Source: Candidatus Gottesmanbacteria bacterium RIFCSPLOWO2_01_FULL_39_12b
GTDB lineage: Bacteria; Patescibacteriota; Microgenomatia; 2-02-FULL-39-11
DNA: 45,823 nt
Direction of reading: 5' to 3'
Assembly (NCBI GenBank): GCA_001780955.1
Contig: MFJR01000009.1
Span: 17,370-63,192, forward strand
In this document: positions 9,412 through 19,031 of the stretch, in pieces
Layout of the letters: each line of letters begins with the position of its first letter
Numbering within the stretch: the stretch's first letter is position 1
Made by a program: the position numbers and the translations under genes
The notes under the pieces: model-generated
What the model saw: only the letters and a program-made list of their open reading frames with translations
The model's database searches: none
What the model was told of the DNA's origin: nothing

Positions 9412-11364
9412 ATGGGTTTACCTTTTTTTACAAAACAGCAGCCAAAGCCCGTCCAACCACCAGGAGCTCATCCTGTTACCCGACCTAATTCTGTTCCACT
9501 GGCAAAAATAGCCTTACAACCGGCAATAACCGTTGGTAAAATTGCTCCCAGATACCAAGGACCACCGGCCATACTTTCTCAAAGCGTCCGCAAATTAACT
9601 AAGGGGACCGTCAGTATACGAGATCTGATTGCTCCTTCCCTAGTAGAGGTTGATTTTGACAACATTCGTGTAAACAACACTTACTATCGCACCCTGTTCG
9701 TGGCTGGATATCCCCGGTTTGTCTCTGCCAACTGGCTTCATCCGGTACTCTCTTTCGATCATTCTCTGTTTATATCCATGTATATTTATCCGGCCGAGTC
9801 AAAAGTAATTCTGGAGGATCTTAAAAGAAAAATTGCGGAAATGGAAGCAACAATGCAGGTTGACATGAAACGTGGTAGAGCAGTAGACCCAAGTGTTCAG
9901 GTAGCTTTAGACGATGCTTTGTCTCTACAAGCTCAACTGGCCAAAGGAGCGGAACGCTTCTATCAGTTTTCTCTTTATGTCACAATTCCTTCAAACTCTC
10001 TTGAAGAACTCAACCGGCTTAGTAAAGAAGTAGAATCAACTTTGGGATCGATCTTACTCGTCCCAAAACACGCCACGCTATCTCAAGAAGATGGATTTAA
10101 GTCCTCCCTTCCAATGGGCTTGGATAAGCTGGACATACCCAGAAACATGGATACGACTTCGCTAGCGACCACTTTTCCCTTTACAACCGCTTCCTTAACC
10201 GCCAATGAAGGTATTCTCTATGGAATTAATGAACATGACGGAAGTCTGGTTATTTTCGACCGCTTTAGTTTAGAGAATGCGAACTCGGTAGTTTTTGGCA
10301 AATCCGGAGGTGGAAAAAGTTTTATGGTAAAACTTGAGGTAATGCGTTCCCTTTTGTTTGGAACCGAAGTTTTTGTGATTGATCCTGAAGGTGAGTACAC
10401 TGACGTAACCAAAGCCTTGGGTGGAGAATTGATTAAGTTTTCTTTTAACTCTCCCGTCAAAATAAATCCCTTTGATTTATCCGGTATTTTGGAAGAAGGA
10501 GAAAATGAATTGGGGCTTAAAATTTTATCTCTGCACGGACTGATGCGGGTAATTATGGGTGAACTTTCACCAGCTGAGGATGCGATATTAGACAGGGCTT
10601 TGGTCATGACTTACAAGCAAAAAGGGATTACCCCTGACCCCTCAAGTCAAAAAAATGAACCCCCATTAATCGAGGATTTATACAAAGTGCTCATGGGTAT
10701 GGAAGAGCAGAGCGCTATAAAACTTGCAGACCGCCTGGAAAAATTTGTCAAGGGGTCGCTAGCGGGAATATTTAATCAGCAATCAAATCTTAATCTTAAA
10801 AGTCCTTTAACGGTTTTTAACATCAAAGAATTAGAAGCAGAACTGAGACCAATTGCCATGTATATTATCCTTGATAATATTTGGACTAAAATTAAAAAAA
10901 CCGTCAGTAAGCGCTTGTTGATCGTTGATGAAGCGTGGTATCTGATGAAACACCCGGATTCGGCAACTTTTCTTTATGGCATGGCAAAAAGAGCCAGAAA
11001 ATACTATTTGGGAGTCACAACCATTACTCAAGATGTCGAAGATTTTCTTTCCACAGACCATGGAAAGGCGATTATTACCAACTCGAGTTTACAAATCCTG
11101 CTTAAACAGTCACCGGCAGCCATCGATAAGCTGGCTCAAGTATTTTATCTTTCAAGCGGGGAAAAACATTTTTTACTTTCCGCAAACGTCGGTGAAGGTT
11201 TGTTTTTTGCCGGAGCCTCCCATGCGGCGATCCATATCATTGCTTCAAACGAAGAGTATCAACTGGCCAATACCAAACCAAAAGAAACGCAAGATGAGGG
11301 CATATTGAATCAAGCTCCCGTTCCCACCCCTCCACCTACAAACCCTTCACTTGGTGGGTTATAA
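9412..11364 (+). CDS. virB4: VirB4/TraC-family T4SS ATPase
   Basis: Walker A GKSGGGKSF; FVIDPEGEYTDV; Walker B RLLIVDEAWYLM; TTITQDVEDFL. Confidence 0.93.
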   Translation: MGLPFFTKQQPKPVQPPGAHPVTRPNSVPLAKIALQPAITVGKIAPRYQGPPAILSQSVRKLTKGTVSIRDLIAPSLVEVDFDNIRVNNTYYRTLFVAGYPRFVSANWLHPVLSFDHSLFISMYIYPAESKVILEDLKRKIAEMEATMQVDMKRGRAVDPSVQVALDDALSLQAQLAKGAERFYQFSLYVTIPSNSLEELNRLSKEVESTLGSILLVPKHATLSQEDGFKSSLPMGLDKLDIPRNMDTTSLATTFPFTTASLTANEGILYGINEHDGSLVIFDRFSLENANSVVFGKSGGGKSFMVKLEVMRSLLFGTEVFVIDPEGEYTDVTKALGGELIKFSFNSPVKINPFDLSGILEEGENELGLKILSLHGLMRVIMGELSPAEDAILDRALVMTYKQKGITPDPSSQKNEPPLIEDLYKVLMGMEEQSAIKLADRLEKFVKGSLAGIFNQQSNLNLKSPLTVFNIKELEAELRPIAMYIILDNIWTKIKKTVSKRLLIVDEAWYLMKHPDSATFLYGMAKRARKYYLGVTTITQDVEDFLSTDHGKAIITNSSLQILLKQSPAAIDKLAQVFYLSSGEKHFLLSANVGEGLFFAGASHAAIHIIASNEEYQLANTKPKETQDEGILNQAPVPTPPPTNPSLGGL

Positions 11365-11384
11365 TAAAAATATAACTACTTTTT

Positions 11385-12803
11385 ATGACAACTAAACCAG
11401 ATTCTTCTCAAACTAAAGAAGAAAGCCAAGAACCACAAACCTGGGATGATAAACAGGCATATATCGATTTTTCTTCCCAAAATGAAGCAGCTAAACAGTT
11501 TTTTCTGGTTTTCTCAGCCATGGGTGTCTCGTATTCTACAGAAGTAATTCATGCTTATAGCTTTTTAAAAAAGGAAAAAATTGATCCGCAAAAACTTATT
11601 GACGATCCTGTTTATAAACGGGAGGTGGCAAGATGTATCCAGTTGGTTAAAAGACACGAGGGAGATCGACTGAATCCTGAAACGGGAAAAAGCAAGTGTA
11701 AAGACACGGTACAAAGGACCTCTACAGCGTTAAATAAAGCTGATTTTGCTTATGATCAACAGGTAAAGACAAAAACTAATTATTCCAAATATTACTCTCC
11801 CGCTCTTAAAACGGCTTATGGATTTGATGATAAGGAGGCGGGGAAAATAATAGAAAAGACCCTCGATAGGATTGCGAAAAACCCCAACCTCTCTTTACAG
11901 GAAGCCTGTAGACAAGAGGCAAGATTTTACGCCAGGGAAAAAATTAACCAGCAGATGAAAAAAGACAAGGTTGACTCTCGTGCAAAAGAGGGGATAGCCA
12001 AAACAAGATTAGCAACTCAAGATGCCCAATTTAATACCGCTACCCATACAACTCATCTATCTGAACAACAGGCCTGTGGTATATTCTCTTATAACGGTAA
12101 AATCGAAGCAGCTAAAGCCTTAGGAATAGAATTAGAACTGCCACCTCAACAATCTCCGCTAGGCCCGCAATCTAATGCGTCTACCATGGCACCTACGACT
12201 GGCACAACTATAAAACAACCAATAGTTACAACTATTACAACAAAACCTTTAAAAATCCCGAGTTTTGTTTTTAATTTTAAGCTTCCGCAAATATCGTTAC
12301 CTAAAATCTCTTTTCGTTTTCCCAAGATCTCTCTTCCTTCTGGTTTAGGTTCTCTCTTTAATAAAGGTAAATCTTTTCTTTCTGACAAGCTTGATCCTAT
12401 CAAACTTGCCGGTAAAGAAGCGATTAATGCCGCAATTGATGGCTTTCTTCCCGGAGCAGGAAGAATTATTGGTGGTTTAAATGAAGGTATTAAAAATATA
12501 ACCGGGGTTGATATTGAAGGAACAATTATTGAGTGGGCCAAAAAATTGACGCTGGCTTTAATTGCCTTGTTAACTCTTGCTCCGGTAGCAGTAGGAGTTT
12601 TAGTGTATTTCTGGTTTTCTTCTAGTATCCAACCTAATACTAGTGCTAATCCTTTAATGGTTACCTCGGCAGGGGATAATAATACCAGTTGGCTGGAGTT
12701 TGTTGATAATAATTTGAAAGTTGCTAGTAATTGGGATTGGTTTGAAAAAGAAAACCTCTCTTTTCAAAAAACCCTATCCCTGGACTCGTACGGGCATAAC
12801 TAA
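11385..12803 (+). CDS. hypothetical T4SS-operon protein with a C-terminal TM segment
   Basis: ORF follows virB4 in the same direction; TM ALIALLTLAPVAVGVLVYFWF; 3' end overlaps the dnaN 3' end by 30 nt. Confidence 0.75.
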   Translation: MTTKPDSSQTKEESQEPQTWDDKQAYIDFSSQNEAAKQFFLVFSAMGVSYSTEVIHAYSFLKKEKIDPQKLIDDPVYKREVARCIQLVKRHEGDRLNPETGKSKCKDTVQRTSTALNKADFAYDQQVKTKTNYSKYYSPALKTAYGFDDKEAGKIIEKTLDRIAKNPNLSLQEACRQEARFYAREKINQQMKKDKVDSRAKEGIAKTRLATQDAQFNTATHTTHLSEQQACGIFSYNGKIEAAKALGIELELPPQQSPLGPQSNASTMAPTTGTTIKQPIVTTITTKPLKIPSFVFNFKLPQISLPKISFRFPKISLPSGLGSLFNKGKSFLSDKLDPIKLAGKEAINAAIDGFLPGAGRIIGGLNEGIKNITGVDIEGTIIEWAKKLTLALIALLTLAPVAVGVLVYFWFSSSIQPNTSANPLMVTSAGDNNTSWLEFVDNNLKVASNWDWFEKENLSFQKTLSLDSYGHN

Positions 12804-13883
12804 ATGCAGATATGATAATTTAGTGGAGGCTGGTTTAAAAACACCCGGGTTAAGAGATCCTGAGGTTTCTAAAATAATATTTTCTTCAGGAAAATTAGCC
12901 AGTAAATCTAAAAGAAAGCGGAAGTTAAAAGCGATCTCTGATTCTTCGCCTTCTACTTTCGCGTCTACAAAAACTTCGTCTTCCCCAACTTGAGGAGTGT
13001 TAGCCGAAAGCCTCAAACCGTCTTTTTCGATTTTAATTTTAATGATGTTGGCCGCACCCCGGGCAAATAAAGAAGTAGTTTTAACAGCTGATGTCAATTG
13101 TTCTTTTTCAACGATAATTTTAGTTTTAAAACTCTGGGGAATAATTTTATCAGTATTAGGAAATTCACCGTCAATTAACCTAGTATAGATCAAAATATTA
13201 GGAAGAATAAAAACTACCTGGTTTTTGTTTTCAATGATGGAAAATCCCACTTCTTCAGCTTTTACCTCAACAGCTATTCTTACCATTTCAAGTAATGATT
13301 GGGCGGGGAGAATAACCCGCAGTTCTTCTTTCTTGTCTGGAATTTCAACCTGTTCTATAGATAGTCTATAGCCATCTGTTGCAGTTAAAGAGACAACACC
13401 TTGAGAAATTATTGTTTTTACACCGGTTAAAACTGGCCTTGCTTCATCGACAGATGCGGCAAAAACCGTCCTGACAATCGCCTCTTTTATTTTATTTAAA
13501 CTAAAAGTTTTCGTAACTTCTGGAAGATCTGGAAAGGGAGGAAATTCGCTTGGATTTCCAGTGGCAAAAGAGGCGTGGGTTTTATTGGTTTTTACGAATA
13601 GTTTGTTTCCTTCTAAAATTATCTCAATTTTTTCCGCGTTTAAAGAATTAACAAATTCGGTTAAAAGTTTACCGGGGATTATGGCTTCACCTTCCTTTTC
13701 TATTTTGGCGTTGGTTTTGATTATAATTCCAATCTCTAAATTGGTAGAGGAGACGATTAGAAAATTTTTATCGGTTTTTAATAGAATACTGGACAATACA
13801 GGGATTTGCGGTTTATTGGATATGCTTCTGTTTACAATTGTTAGAGCTTTACTTAAATTTTCCTTTAATATTATTAACTGCAT
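12774..13883 (-). CDS. dnaN: DNA polymerase III beta sliding clamp
   Basis: MQLIILKENLSKALTIVNRSISNKPQIPVLSSILLKT... ending YLHLVMPVRVQG. Confidence 0.96.
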   Translation of the reverse strand: MQLIILKENLSKALTIVNRSISNKPQIPVLSSILLKTDKNFLIVSSTNLEIGIIIKTNAKIEKEGEAIIPGKLLTEFVNSLNAEKIEIILEGNKLFVKTNKTHASFATGNPSEFPPFPDLPEVTKTFSLNKIKEAIVRTVFAASVDEARPVLTGVKTIISQGVVSLTATDGYRLSIEQVEIPDKKEELRVILPAQSLLEMVRIAVEVKAEEVGFSIIENKNQVVFILPNILIYTRLIDGEFPNTDKIIPQSFKTKIIVEKEQLTSAVKTTSLFARGAANIIKIKIEKDGLRLSANTPQVGEDEVFVDAKVEGEESEIAFNFRFLLDLLANFPEENIILETSGSLNPGVFKPASTKLSYLHLVMPVRVQG

Positions 13884-14068
13884 GTTTATATATTAAATAG
13901 TAATACTAGTAATAGGAAGTGTTGATAAGTGTAAATAATTTATTTCTAACAGTCAAGGACGAGATAATACGTCTAAAAGTAAAAGTGGATAACACCGTCA
14001 TGTTTTGTTGATAAAAATGTGGATAAAAACCAGACGTATGTTGATAAGTTGATAACCTTATAAACTTA
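13884..14068. promoter_or_regulatory. oriC: candidate oriC: DnaA-box cluster between dnaA and dnaN
   Basis: TGTGGATAA 14018-14026; AGTGGATAA 13984-13992; TGTTGATAA at 13920-13928, 14006-14014, 14039-14047; AGTTGATAA 14047-14055; another TGTTGATAA inside dnaA at 14120-14128. AT-rich. Confidence 0.75.
13928..13956 (-). promoter_or_regulatory. putative dnaN promoter (TTGACT-17-TACACT)
   Basis: + strand AGTGTA 13928-13933 and AGTCAA 13951-13956. Confidence 0.5.
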
Positions 14069-15406
14069 TCAATAAAGTTTGTTTTTTATCCCCATAATAT
14101 CCTCTTGAATTTTTTCGTCTGTTGATAAAAGATTACTGATTTTACGCACTCCATACAAGATTGTAGTATGGTCCCGCCCCCCCAAAAGCTCACCTATATC
14201 CATCAAAGGCACACCAACTTCTACCCTTAAAAGATAATAAAGAATCTGCCTAGGTAAAGCAAAAATTCTATCCCTCTTGTTACTTTTTAATTGAGATAAT
14301 TTAAGGTTGAAATAAGAAGCTACAATATCAATAACCTTGGCCGGATTTATATTATTTTTAGCCGGAATTTCTTTTACCGTTTTACCTAAAACACTTTTTA
14401 TAAGTTCGTTGTCTATAGCTACATTCCGAATTTGAGCTTCGGTTAACACCCGGATAAAAACCCCCTCAAGTTTTCGAATGTTTTCCACGTTGCTTGCCAG
14501 TAGCTTAGCCAGCTCAATAGGTAAATCTATTTTTCTTTGTTTGGCTTTTATAAGCAGAATGGCGGTTCTAAGTTCGAAGTCCGGCTGTCCGATGTCTATG
14601 GTGAGTCCGCCTTCAAATCTGGACTTGAGCCGCAGTTCCAGTTTGTTGATTTCTTCAGGCGGACGATCTGAGGTCATGACGATTTGTCCTTTGACTTGTT
14701 GAATAGCGTTAAACGTGTGGAAAAATTCTTCCTGGATAAAGTATTTTCCAGCGATAAACTGAACGTCATCTATAAGCAGTAAATCAAGCTGCCGATACTT
14801 TTTTTTAAACAAAGAGGTGGTTTTGTTGCCAATAGCCTCAATTATTTCATTGGTGAACTCTTCGCCGGTACAGTAAATCAGCTTAAGTTTAGATTTCTTT
14901 TGAAAAGAAAAATGCCCGATTGCCTGCATCAGGTGAGTTTTACCAACACCTACACCACCATATAGAAATAAAGGATTATAAGAAGTACCAGGAGCGCTGG
15001 CTACCGCCGTTGCCGCTGCATAGGCCATATGATTTGAGGTAGAAACAGCAAAATTTTCAAATGTATAATTAGGGTTAAGTTTTACATCAATAACAGGTGT
15101 ACCGGTATGGCTGTCTATTTTTAAAGTGAATAACGGACCATCTATTTGTTTTTTTCCATCAGTTTTTTTAGCGTTAAAAACCAGCTTTAAATCACTTTGG
15201 GTATAAGAGTCGAGGGTTTTTTTTATCATCTGGTAATAACGTTTCTCCACAAAATTTATGAGCATAGGCTGATTACAGCCGATTGTCGCAATCGAATCAT
15301 TTATTGACAGAAGCGACATTTGAGAGATAAATGTTTGAAAAACAGCCTTACTGACTTGAAGTTCCAAATCATTAAGAACGGTTTGCCAAAGAGTTTGCAT
15401 GTCCAT
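14069..15406 (-). CDS. dnaA: chromosomal replication initiator DnaA
   Basis: [46 protein letters not shown]. Start taken as MDMQTLWQ (15406) rather than the longest-ORF start 15451, because a promoter lies in the extension. Confidence 0.95.
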   Translation of the reverse strand: MDMQTLWQTVLNDLELQVSKAVFQTFISQMSLLSINDSIATIGCNQPMLINFVEKRYYQMIKKTLDSYTQSDLKLVFNAKKTDGKKQIDGPLFTLKIDSHTGTPVIDVKLNPNYTFENFAVSTSNHMAYAAATAVASAPGTSYNPLFLYGGVGVGKTHLMQAIGHFSFQKKSKLKLIYCTGEEFTNEIIEAIGNKTTSLFKKKYRQLDLLLIDDVQFIAGKYFIQEEFFHTFNAIQQVKGQIVMTSDRPPEEINKLELRLKSRFEGGLTIDIGQPDFELRTAILLIKAKQRKIDLPIELAKLLASNVENIRKLEGVFIRVLTEAQIRNVAIDNELIKSVLGKTVKEIPAKNNINPAKVIDIVASYFNLKLSQLKSNKRDRIFALPRQILYYLLRVEVGVPLMDIGELLGGRDHTTILYGVRKISNLLSTDEKIQEDIMGIKNKLY

Positions 15407-15414
15407 TTTAAAAG

Positions 15415-15460
15415 ATATCCACATCCTATGAAACTTATCCACAATTGTCAACGTGGATTA
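15415..15460 (-). promoter_or_regulatory. dnaA promoter (TTGACA-17-TAGGAT) overlapped by DnaA boxes
   Basis: + strand TGTCAA 15446-15451 and ATCCTA 15423-15428; DnaA box TTATCCACA 15435-15443 in the spacer; ATATCCACA 15415-15423 over the start region. Confidence 0.65.
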
Positions 15461-15523
15461 TCTAATACTTTCTATAGCTTTATGATTTACCTAATGGGTT
15501 ATATATGTTATGATATTTATCGC

Positions 15524-15661
15524 ATGACGAAAAGAACCTATCAACCTAAAAAAAATAAGAGAAGATTAACCCACGGATTTCGAAGTAGAAACCGGACCAG
15601 AAGTGGTCGAGCACTATTTAAAAGAAGAAGGTTGAAAAATAGAGCACGGGTGTCTTTATAG
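15524..15661 (+). CDS. rpmH: 50S ribosomal protein L34
   Basis: [45 protein letters not shown]; extended -10 TGTTATGAT at 15506-15514. The longer ORF start at 15320 overlaps dnaA and is rejected. Confidence 0.95.
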   Translation: MTKRTYQPKKNKRRLTHGFRSRNRTRSGRALFKRRRLKNRARVSL

Positions 15662-15665
15662 ATTA

Positions 15666-16001
15666 ATGCTGGCTCGTATTTACCATCTTACAGTTGCCCA
15701 ATTTCGTAAAAACCCTAATCCGGTCACGCGGGCCTCTTCTTCTTTATTTGGGCTGTTGATAAAAATATCCAAATCTAAGACTGTTCGATTTGTAATTATT
15801 ATTCCCAAACGTTTGGACAAAAGATCAACATACCGGAATCAGACAAAAAGAATCATAACTGAAATTCTCAATTCGATTATTCCAAAGATGACCTTAAAAT
15901 ATGAGATTTGGCTGCAAGCAAAAAAGATTTTAAACCGAAAAGAAAAGACAGAAGTAGAGGTACAACTTTTAAAACTATTTAAACAGCTCAATTTAATATG
16001 A
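15666..16001 (+). CDS. rnpA: ribonuclease P protein component
   Basis: Position after rpmH; FVIIIPKRLDKRSTYRNQTKRIITEIL. Confidence 0.88.
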   Translation: MLARIYHLTVAQFRKNPNPVTRASSSLFGLLIKISKSKTVRFVIIIPKRLDKRSTYRNQTKRIITEILNSIIPKMTLKYEIWLQAKKILNRKEKTEVEVQLLKLFKQLNLI

Positions 16002-16228
16002 TTATAAAACCAACGGTTTTTAAAATAATCCGCTTATACCAAATTTTAATCCGCCCGGGTTTAAAGTCGTTGGGATTATCCAATAGATGCCGTTTTTACC
16101 CGACCTGTTCTGATTATACTCAGTCGGCGATTAAACAATACGGCGTTTTGAAAGGATTAGTTTTAGGATTTAAGAGAATCATGCGTTGTCAACCATTTGG
16201 AAATTGGGGTCTGGATCCTGTAAGATAA
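15998..16228 (+). CDS. yidD: membrane protein insertion efficiency factor YidD
   Basis: CRFYPTCSDYTQSAIKQYGVLKGLVLGFKRIMRCQPFGNWGLDPV. Confidence 0.95.
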   Translation: MIIKPTVFKIIRLYQILIRPGLKSLGLSNRCRFYPTCSDYTQSAIKQYGVLKGLVLGFKRIMRCQPFGNWGLDPVR

Positions 16229-16256
16229 GAGACACCACCCAGAAGATTTTCTTTTT

Positions 16257-17087
16257 ATGTTTAACACAAATAATATTTTCGAGGTTATTTTTGTGATACC
16301 GATTCTTAATGTATTGATCGGTTTTTATAAGCTTTTTTTAGTCCTAAGAATTCCCGGGGCTTTAGGTTTTTCTTTAATCATTTTAACTGGTTTAATTAAA
16401 CTGGTTTTACACCCCTTAACCGTTACCCAGCTAAAAAGCACTTATCAGTTAAATAAACTGAAACCGGAGATAGAAAAGATTACGGCTAAATATAAAAACG
16501 ATAAACTTCGTCAGCAACAGGAGCAGTTAAAACTTTATAAACAGGAAGGCATAAATCCAGCTGCGGGTTGTTTACCCACGCTTTTGCAACTACCAATCAT
16601 GTTTGCCTTATACAACATGTTTTTCAATTTAGTGGGACAAGGGGTTAGCGATGGGGTGGTGGAGGGGATAAATAAAGTTTTGTATTTTCCCTTTTTAAAC
16701 ATTTCCCATCTCGACCTTTCTTTTTTAGGAGTTAATTTAGCTTTTAAACCGTCCCAATGGCAAACTCTGGGCTGGTGGATTTTATTAATCCCCCTTGTTA
16801 CCGGTTTATTGCAATATTGGCAAACAAAAATAATGATGCCGAAAGCCAAAATTGTGCCTCAACCGAAGGCTTCTGAGCCAAAAGATGACGATATGGCGAC
16901 CGCGATGCAAAAGCAGATGGGGATAATGATGCCCCTGATGATCGGTTATTTTTCCTACTCTTTTTCTCTGGGTTTATCACTCTATTGGAACGCTTTTACG
17001 ATTTTTGGTATAATCCAGCAATATCAATTAAATAAAGTTTTTTATGAAAAAAAAGATGACCAAAACAACCAAACCCAAAAAGGTTGA
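16257..17087 (+). CDS. yidC: YidC/Oxa1 membrane insertase (short form)
   Basis: GFSLIILTGLIKLVLHPLTVTQLKSTYQLNKLKPEIEKITAKYKND...; LPTLLQLPIMFALYNMF. Confidence 0.95.
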   Translation: MFNTNNIFEVIFVIPILNVLIGFYKLFLVLRIPGALGFSLIILTGLIKLVLHPLTVTQLKSTYQLNKLKPEIEKITAKYKNDKLRQQQEQLKLYKQEGINPAAGCLPTLLQLPIMFALYNMFFNLVGQGVSDGVVEGINKVLYFPFLNISHLDLSFLGVNLAFKPSQWQTLGWWILLIPLVTGLLQYWQTKIMMPKAKIVPQPKASEPKDDDMATAMQKQMGIMMPLMIGYFSYSFSLGLSLYWNAFTIFGIIQQYQLNKVFYEKKDDQNNQTQKG

Positions 17088-17526
17088 AAAAGAAATCGAA
17101 GAAACCATCAAAGAGATTTTGGAAAAACTGAAGGTTGAGACCGAAGTTGAGATAGTGAAAGAGACGGACGATCATTATAAAGTTAACATCAAAACCCAAG
17201 AAACAGGGCTTCTGATCGGAAGACATGGTGAGATTATCAATGGCCTGCAGCTTTTTTTGGGTGTCGTTCTCTATAAAAAGTTAGGTAATTGGGTACATGT
17301 GGTTTTAGACGTGGGAGACTACCGGAAAACACGGGAGGAAACCATAAAGGAAATGGTTAATAGAATTGTAGCCGAAGTTGAGACAACCTTGCGTCCGGTA
17401 GCGCTTCCTTATCTGACCCCACTTGAAAGAAGAATCGTTCACCTCATGCTTACCGATCACCCAAAAGTCACTTCAGAATCGATAGGGGAAGGCAAAGATC
17501 GGCTGATAACTATCAAACCACGGTGA
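17044..17526 (+). CDS. jag: KH/R3H RNA-binding protein (Jag/KhpB-like)
   Basis: TGLLIGRHGEIINGLQLFLGVV (KH GxxG) then R3H-like LTPLERRIVHLMLTDHPKVTSESIGEGKDRLITIKPR; downstream of yidC. Confidence 0.92.
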   Translation: MKKKMTKTTKPKKVEKEIEETIKEILEKLKVETEVEIVKETDDHYKVNIKTQETGLLIGRHGEIINGLQLFLGVVLYKKLGNWVHVVLDVGDYRKTREETIKEMVNRIVAEVETTLRPVALPYLTPLERRIVHLMLTDHPKVTSESIGEGKDRLITIKPR

Positions 17527-18803
17527 ATTTAAGTCTTATTCTTTTTTATTTTTTAATAATTTTATTACCACTTCAACTGGCAAGGCACTTTTTTTTTGAT
17601 TTTTCCCTGATTTCCGGAATACGCAGTGATTATCTGGCCCCGACGATCTATCTGACTGATATCTTAATCTCGTTAATAATTATTACCAATCTTGTGACAA
17701 GAATCAAGAATTCAAAATTCAAAATTAAAGCAAAAAATAAATTTTGGCTTATCTCCTTTATTGTCATATATCTATTATTTAATTCGTTTTTAATCGCTCA
17801 CAACCAGGGAGTCGCTTTTTATAAATCAGTAAAGATTTTAGAGATGATTTTGTTGGGTTGCGCCATTGTTAATCTTAAACCAAAAACAATGACGGTCATC
17901 AAATTACTCTCAGTACCTATTTTTTATTCATCTTCAATTGCGATTTGGCAGTTTCTCTCTCAAAAATCAATCAGTGGAGCTTTATGGTGGATAGGGGAGA
18001 GAAGTTTTAATGCGGGAACCCCAGGCATTGCTGCTTTTTCTTGGGGAGGAAGATTAATTCTCAGGCCGTACGCAACATTTCCCCACCCCAACGTGTTAGG
18101 GGGATTTCTGGCGACTGTATTACCCTTGATGTTGTTAGTTTTGTTGTCCTCTTTTCAAAAAACCCCAAAATTGCTTTACGGCTGGTTGTTTTTAAGCTTT
18201 ATCCTGGGTCTAGCGGCTTTATTTCTTTCTTTTAGCCGGGCCGCCTGGGGAATTTCTTTAGTAGGGTTTTTGATGGTTATTTTTTGGGATAAACAAATAA
18301 TAATTAACTGGTTAGATAGTAAAAAAAAGACAGTTTTGATTATTTTTTACGGTTTAATATTTCTATCGGTGGTTATACCGCTTTCTTCTCCAGGTGCTAA
18401 TTTTCTAGGCGGGCAAAGTTTCATAGAAAGAGCTGATTTGATAAAAGCAACACTCCTGCTTGTAAAAAGTAATTTTATCTTCGGTACAGGGTTGAACAAT
18501 TTAATTATTCAGATTCGATATTTTGTTCCTCATTTATCTAGTTTATATATCTTTCAACCCGTGCATAATATCTATTTACTGGTTTTTGGAGAAACGGGAA
18601 TTACGGGACTTTTAATTTTTCTGACATTTTTGCACATAAGTTTTCAAAAGAGTCTGAAAAGTAGTTTTGCGACAACGTTTGCTTTAATACTTGTTTTTTT
18701 ATTAGGATTATTTGATCATTATCTTCTGACTCTTCAACAAGGGCAAATACTTCTAACCGTCTTTATTTCTCTTGCCTTTTTGCCAAAAAATGAGGTAAAC
18801 TGA
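17523..18803 (+). CDS. O-antigen ligase/polymerase-like multi-TM protein
   Basis: Many TM helices; RPYATFPHPNVLGGFLATVLPL and FSFSRAAWGIS-type motifs of the Wzy/WaaL fold. Confidence 0.8.
   Translation: MNLSLILFYFLIILLPLQLARHFFFDFSLISGIRSDYLAPTIYLTDILISLIIITNLVTRIKNSKFKIKAKNKFWLISFIVIYLLFNSFLIAHNQGVAFYKSVKILEMILLGCAIVNLKPKTMTVIKLLSVPIFYSSSIAIWQFLSQKSISGALWWIGERSFNAGTPGIAAFSWGGRLILRPYATFPHPNVLGGFLATVLPLMLLVLLSSFQKTPKLLYGWLFLSFILGLAALFLSFSRAAWGISLVGFLMVIFWDKQIIINWLDSKKKTVLIIFYGLIFLSVVIPLSSPGANFLGGQSFIERADLIKATLLLVKSNFIFGTGLNNLIIQIRYFVPHLSSLYIFQPVHNIYLLVFGETGITGLLIFLTFLHISFQKSLKSSFATTFALILVFLLGLFDHYLLTLQQGQILLTVFISLAFLPKNEVN
17709..17729 (+). repeat. short tandem AATTCAAAA-type repeat inside CDS
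   Basis: AATTCAAAATTCAAAATTAAA encodes NSKFKIK. Confidence 0.45.
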
Positions 18804-18824
18804 CAATGAGAAGCCAGTCATATT

Positions 18825-19031
18825 ATGAAAAGGTTGAAAAATATTCTGCTGTTTATTTTCGTCTTACCCCTTACCTTGTTTTTGGACCTTATTTTATACG
18901 CGGCTTTAAAAACCTGTCCTACTTGCGAAAGCTTTTGGGCCTGGGTGGGAACAGAAGGAGCCATCTCTTTTCCCATTGTAGTGGTGGTGACAGAATGGTT
19001 TGGCCGGGTACTGGAAAGATTTAAAAAATGA
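18825..19031 (+). CDS. small membrane protein (68 aa)
   Basis: Two hydrophobic segments; stop overlaps nadD start. Preferred over the alternative-frame ORF 18806..19024. Confidence 0.55.
   Translation: MKRLKNILLFIFVLPLTLFLDLILYAALKTCPTCESFWAWVGTEGAISFPIVVVVTEWFGRVLERFKK

Noticed and set aside
8705-11364. VirB4 gene split by a frameshift into 8705..9388 and 9412..11364
   Set aside because: The two ORFs have their own starts and stops with a normal 23-nt gap, and the second has its own N-terminal region; a separate TraC-like gene is more likely.
12721-12993. 90-aa plus-strand ORF continuing past the T4SS-operon gene
   Set aside because: Out of frame with the upstream gene and antisense to conserved dnaN; considered as a frameshift continuation but the sequence is dnaN antisense.
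14047-14074. TTGATAAGTTGATAACCTTATAAACTTATCAA read as a transcription terminator hairpin
   Set aside because: It is an imperfect inverted repeat (TTGATAAGTT / AACTTATCAA-like) without a T-tract in a suitable position; better explained as opposed DnaA-box variants at the origin.
15320-15661. 113-aa ORF as the L34 gene
   Set aside because: The N-terminal extension overlaps dnaA and its promoter; rpmH begins at 15524 after an extended -10.
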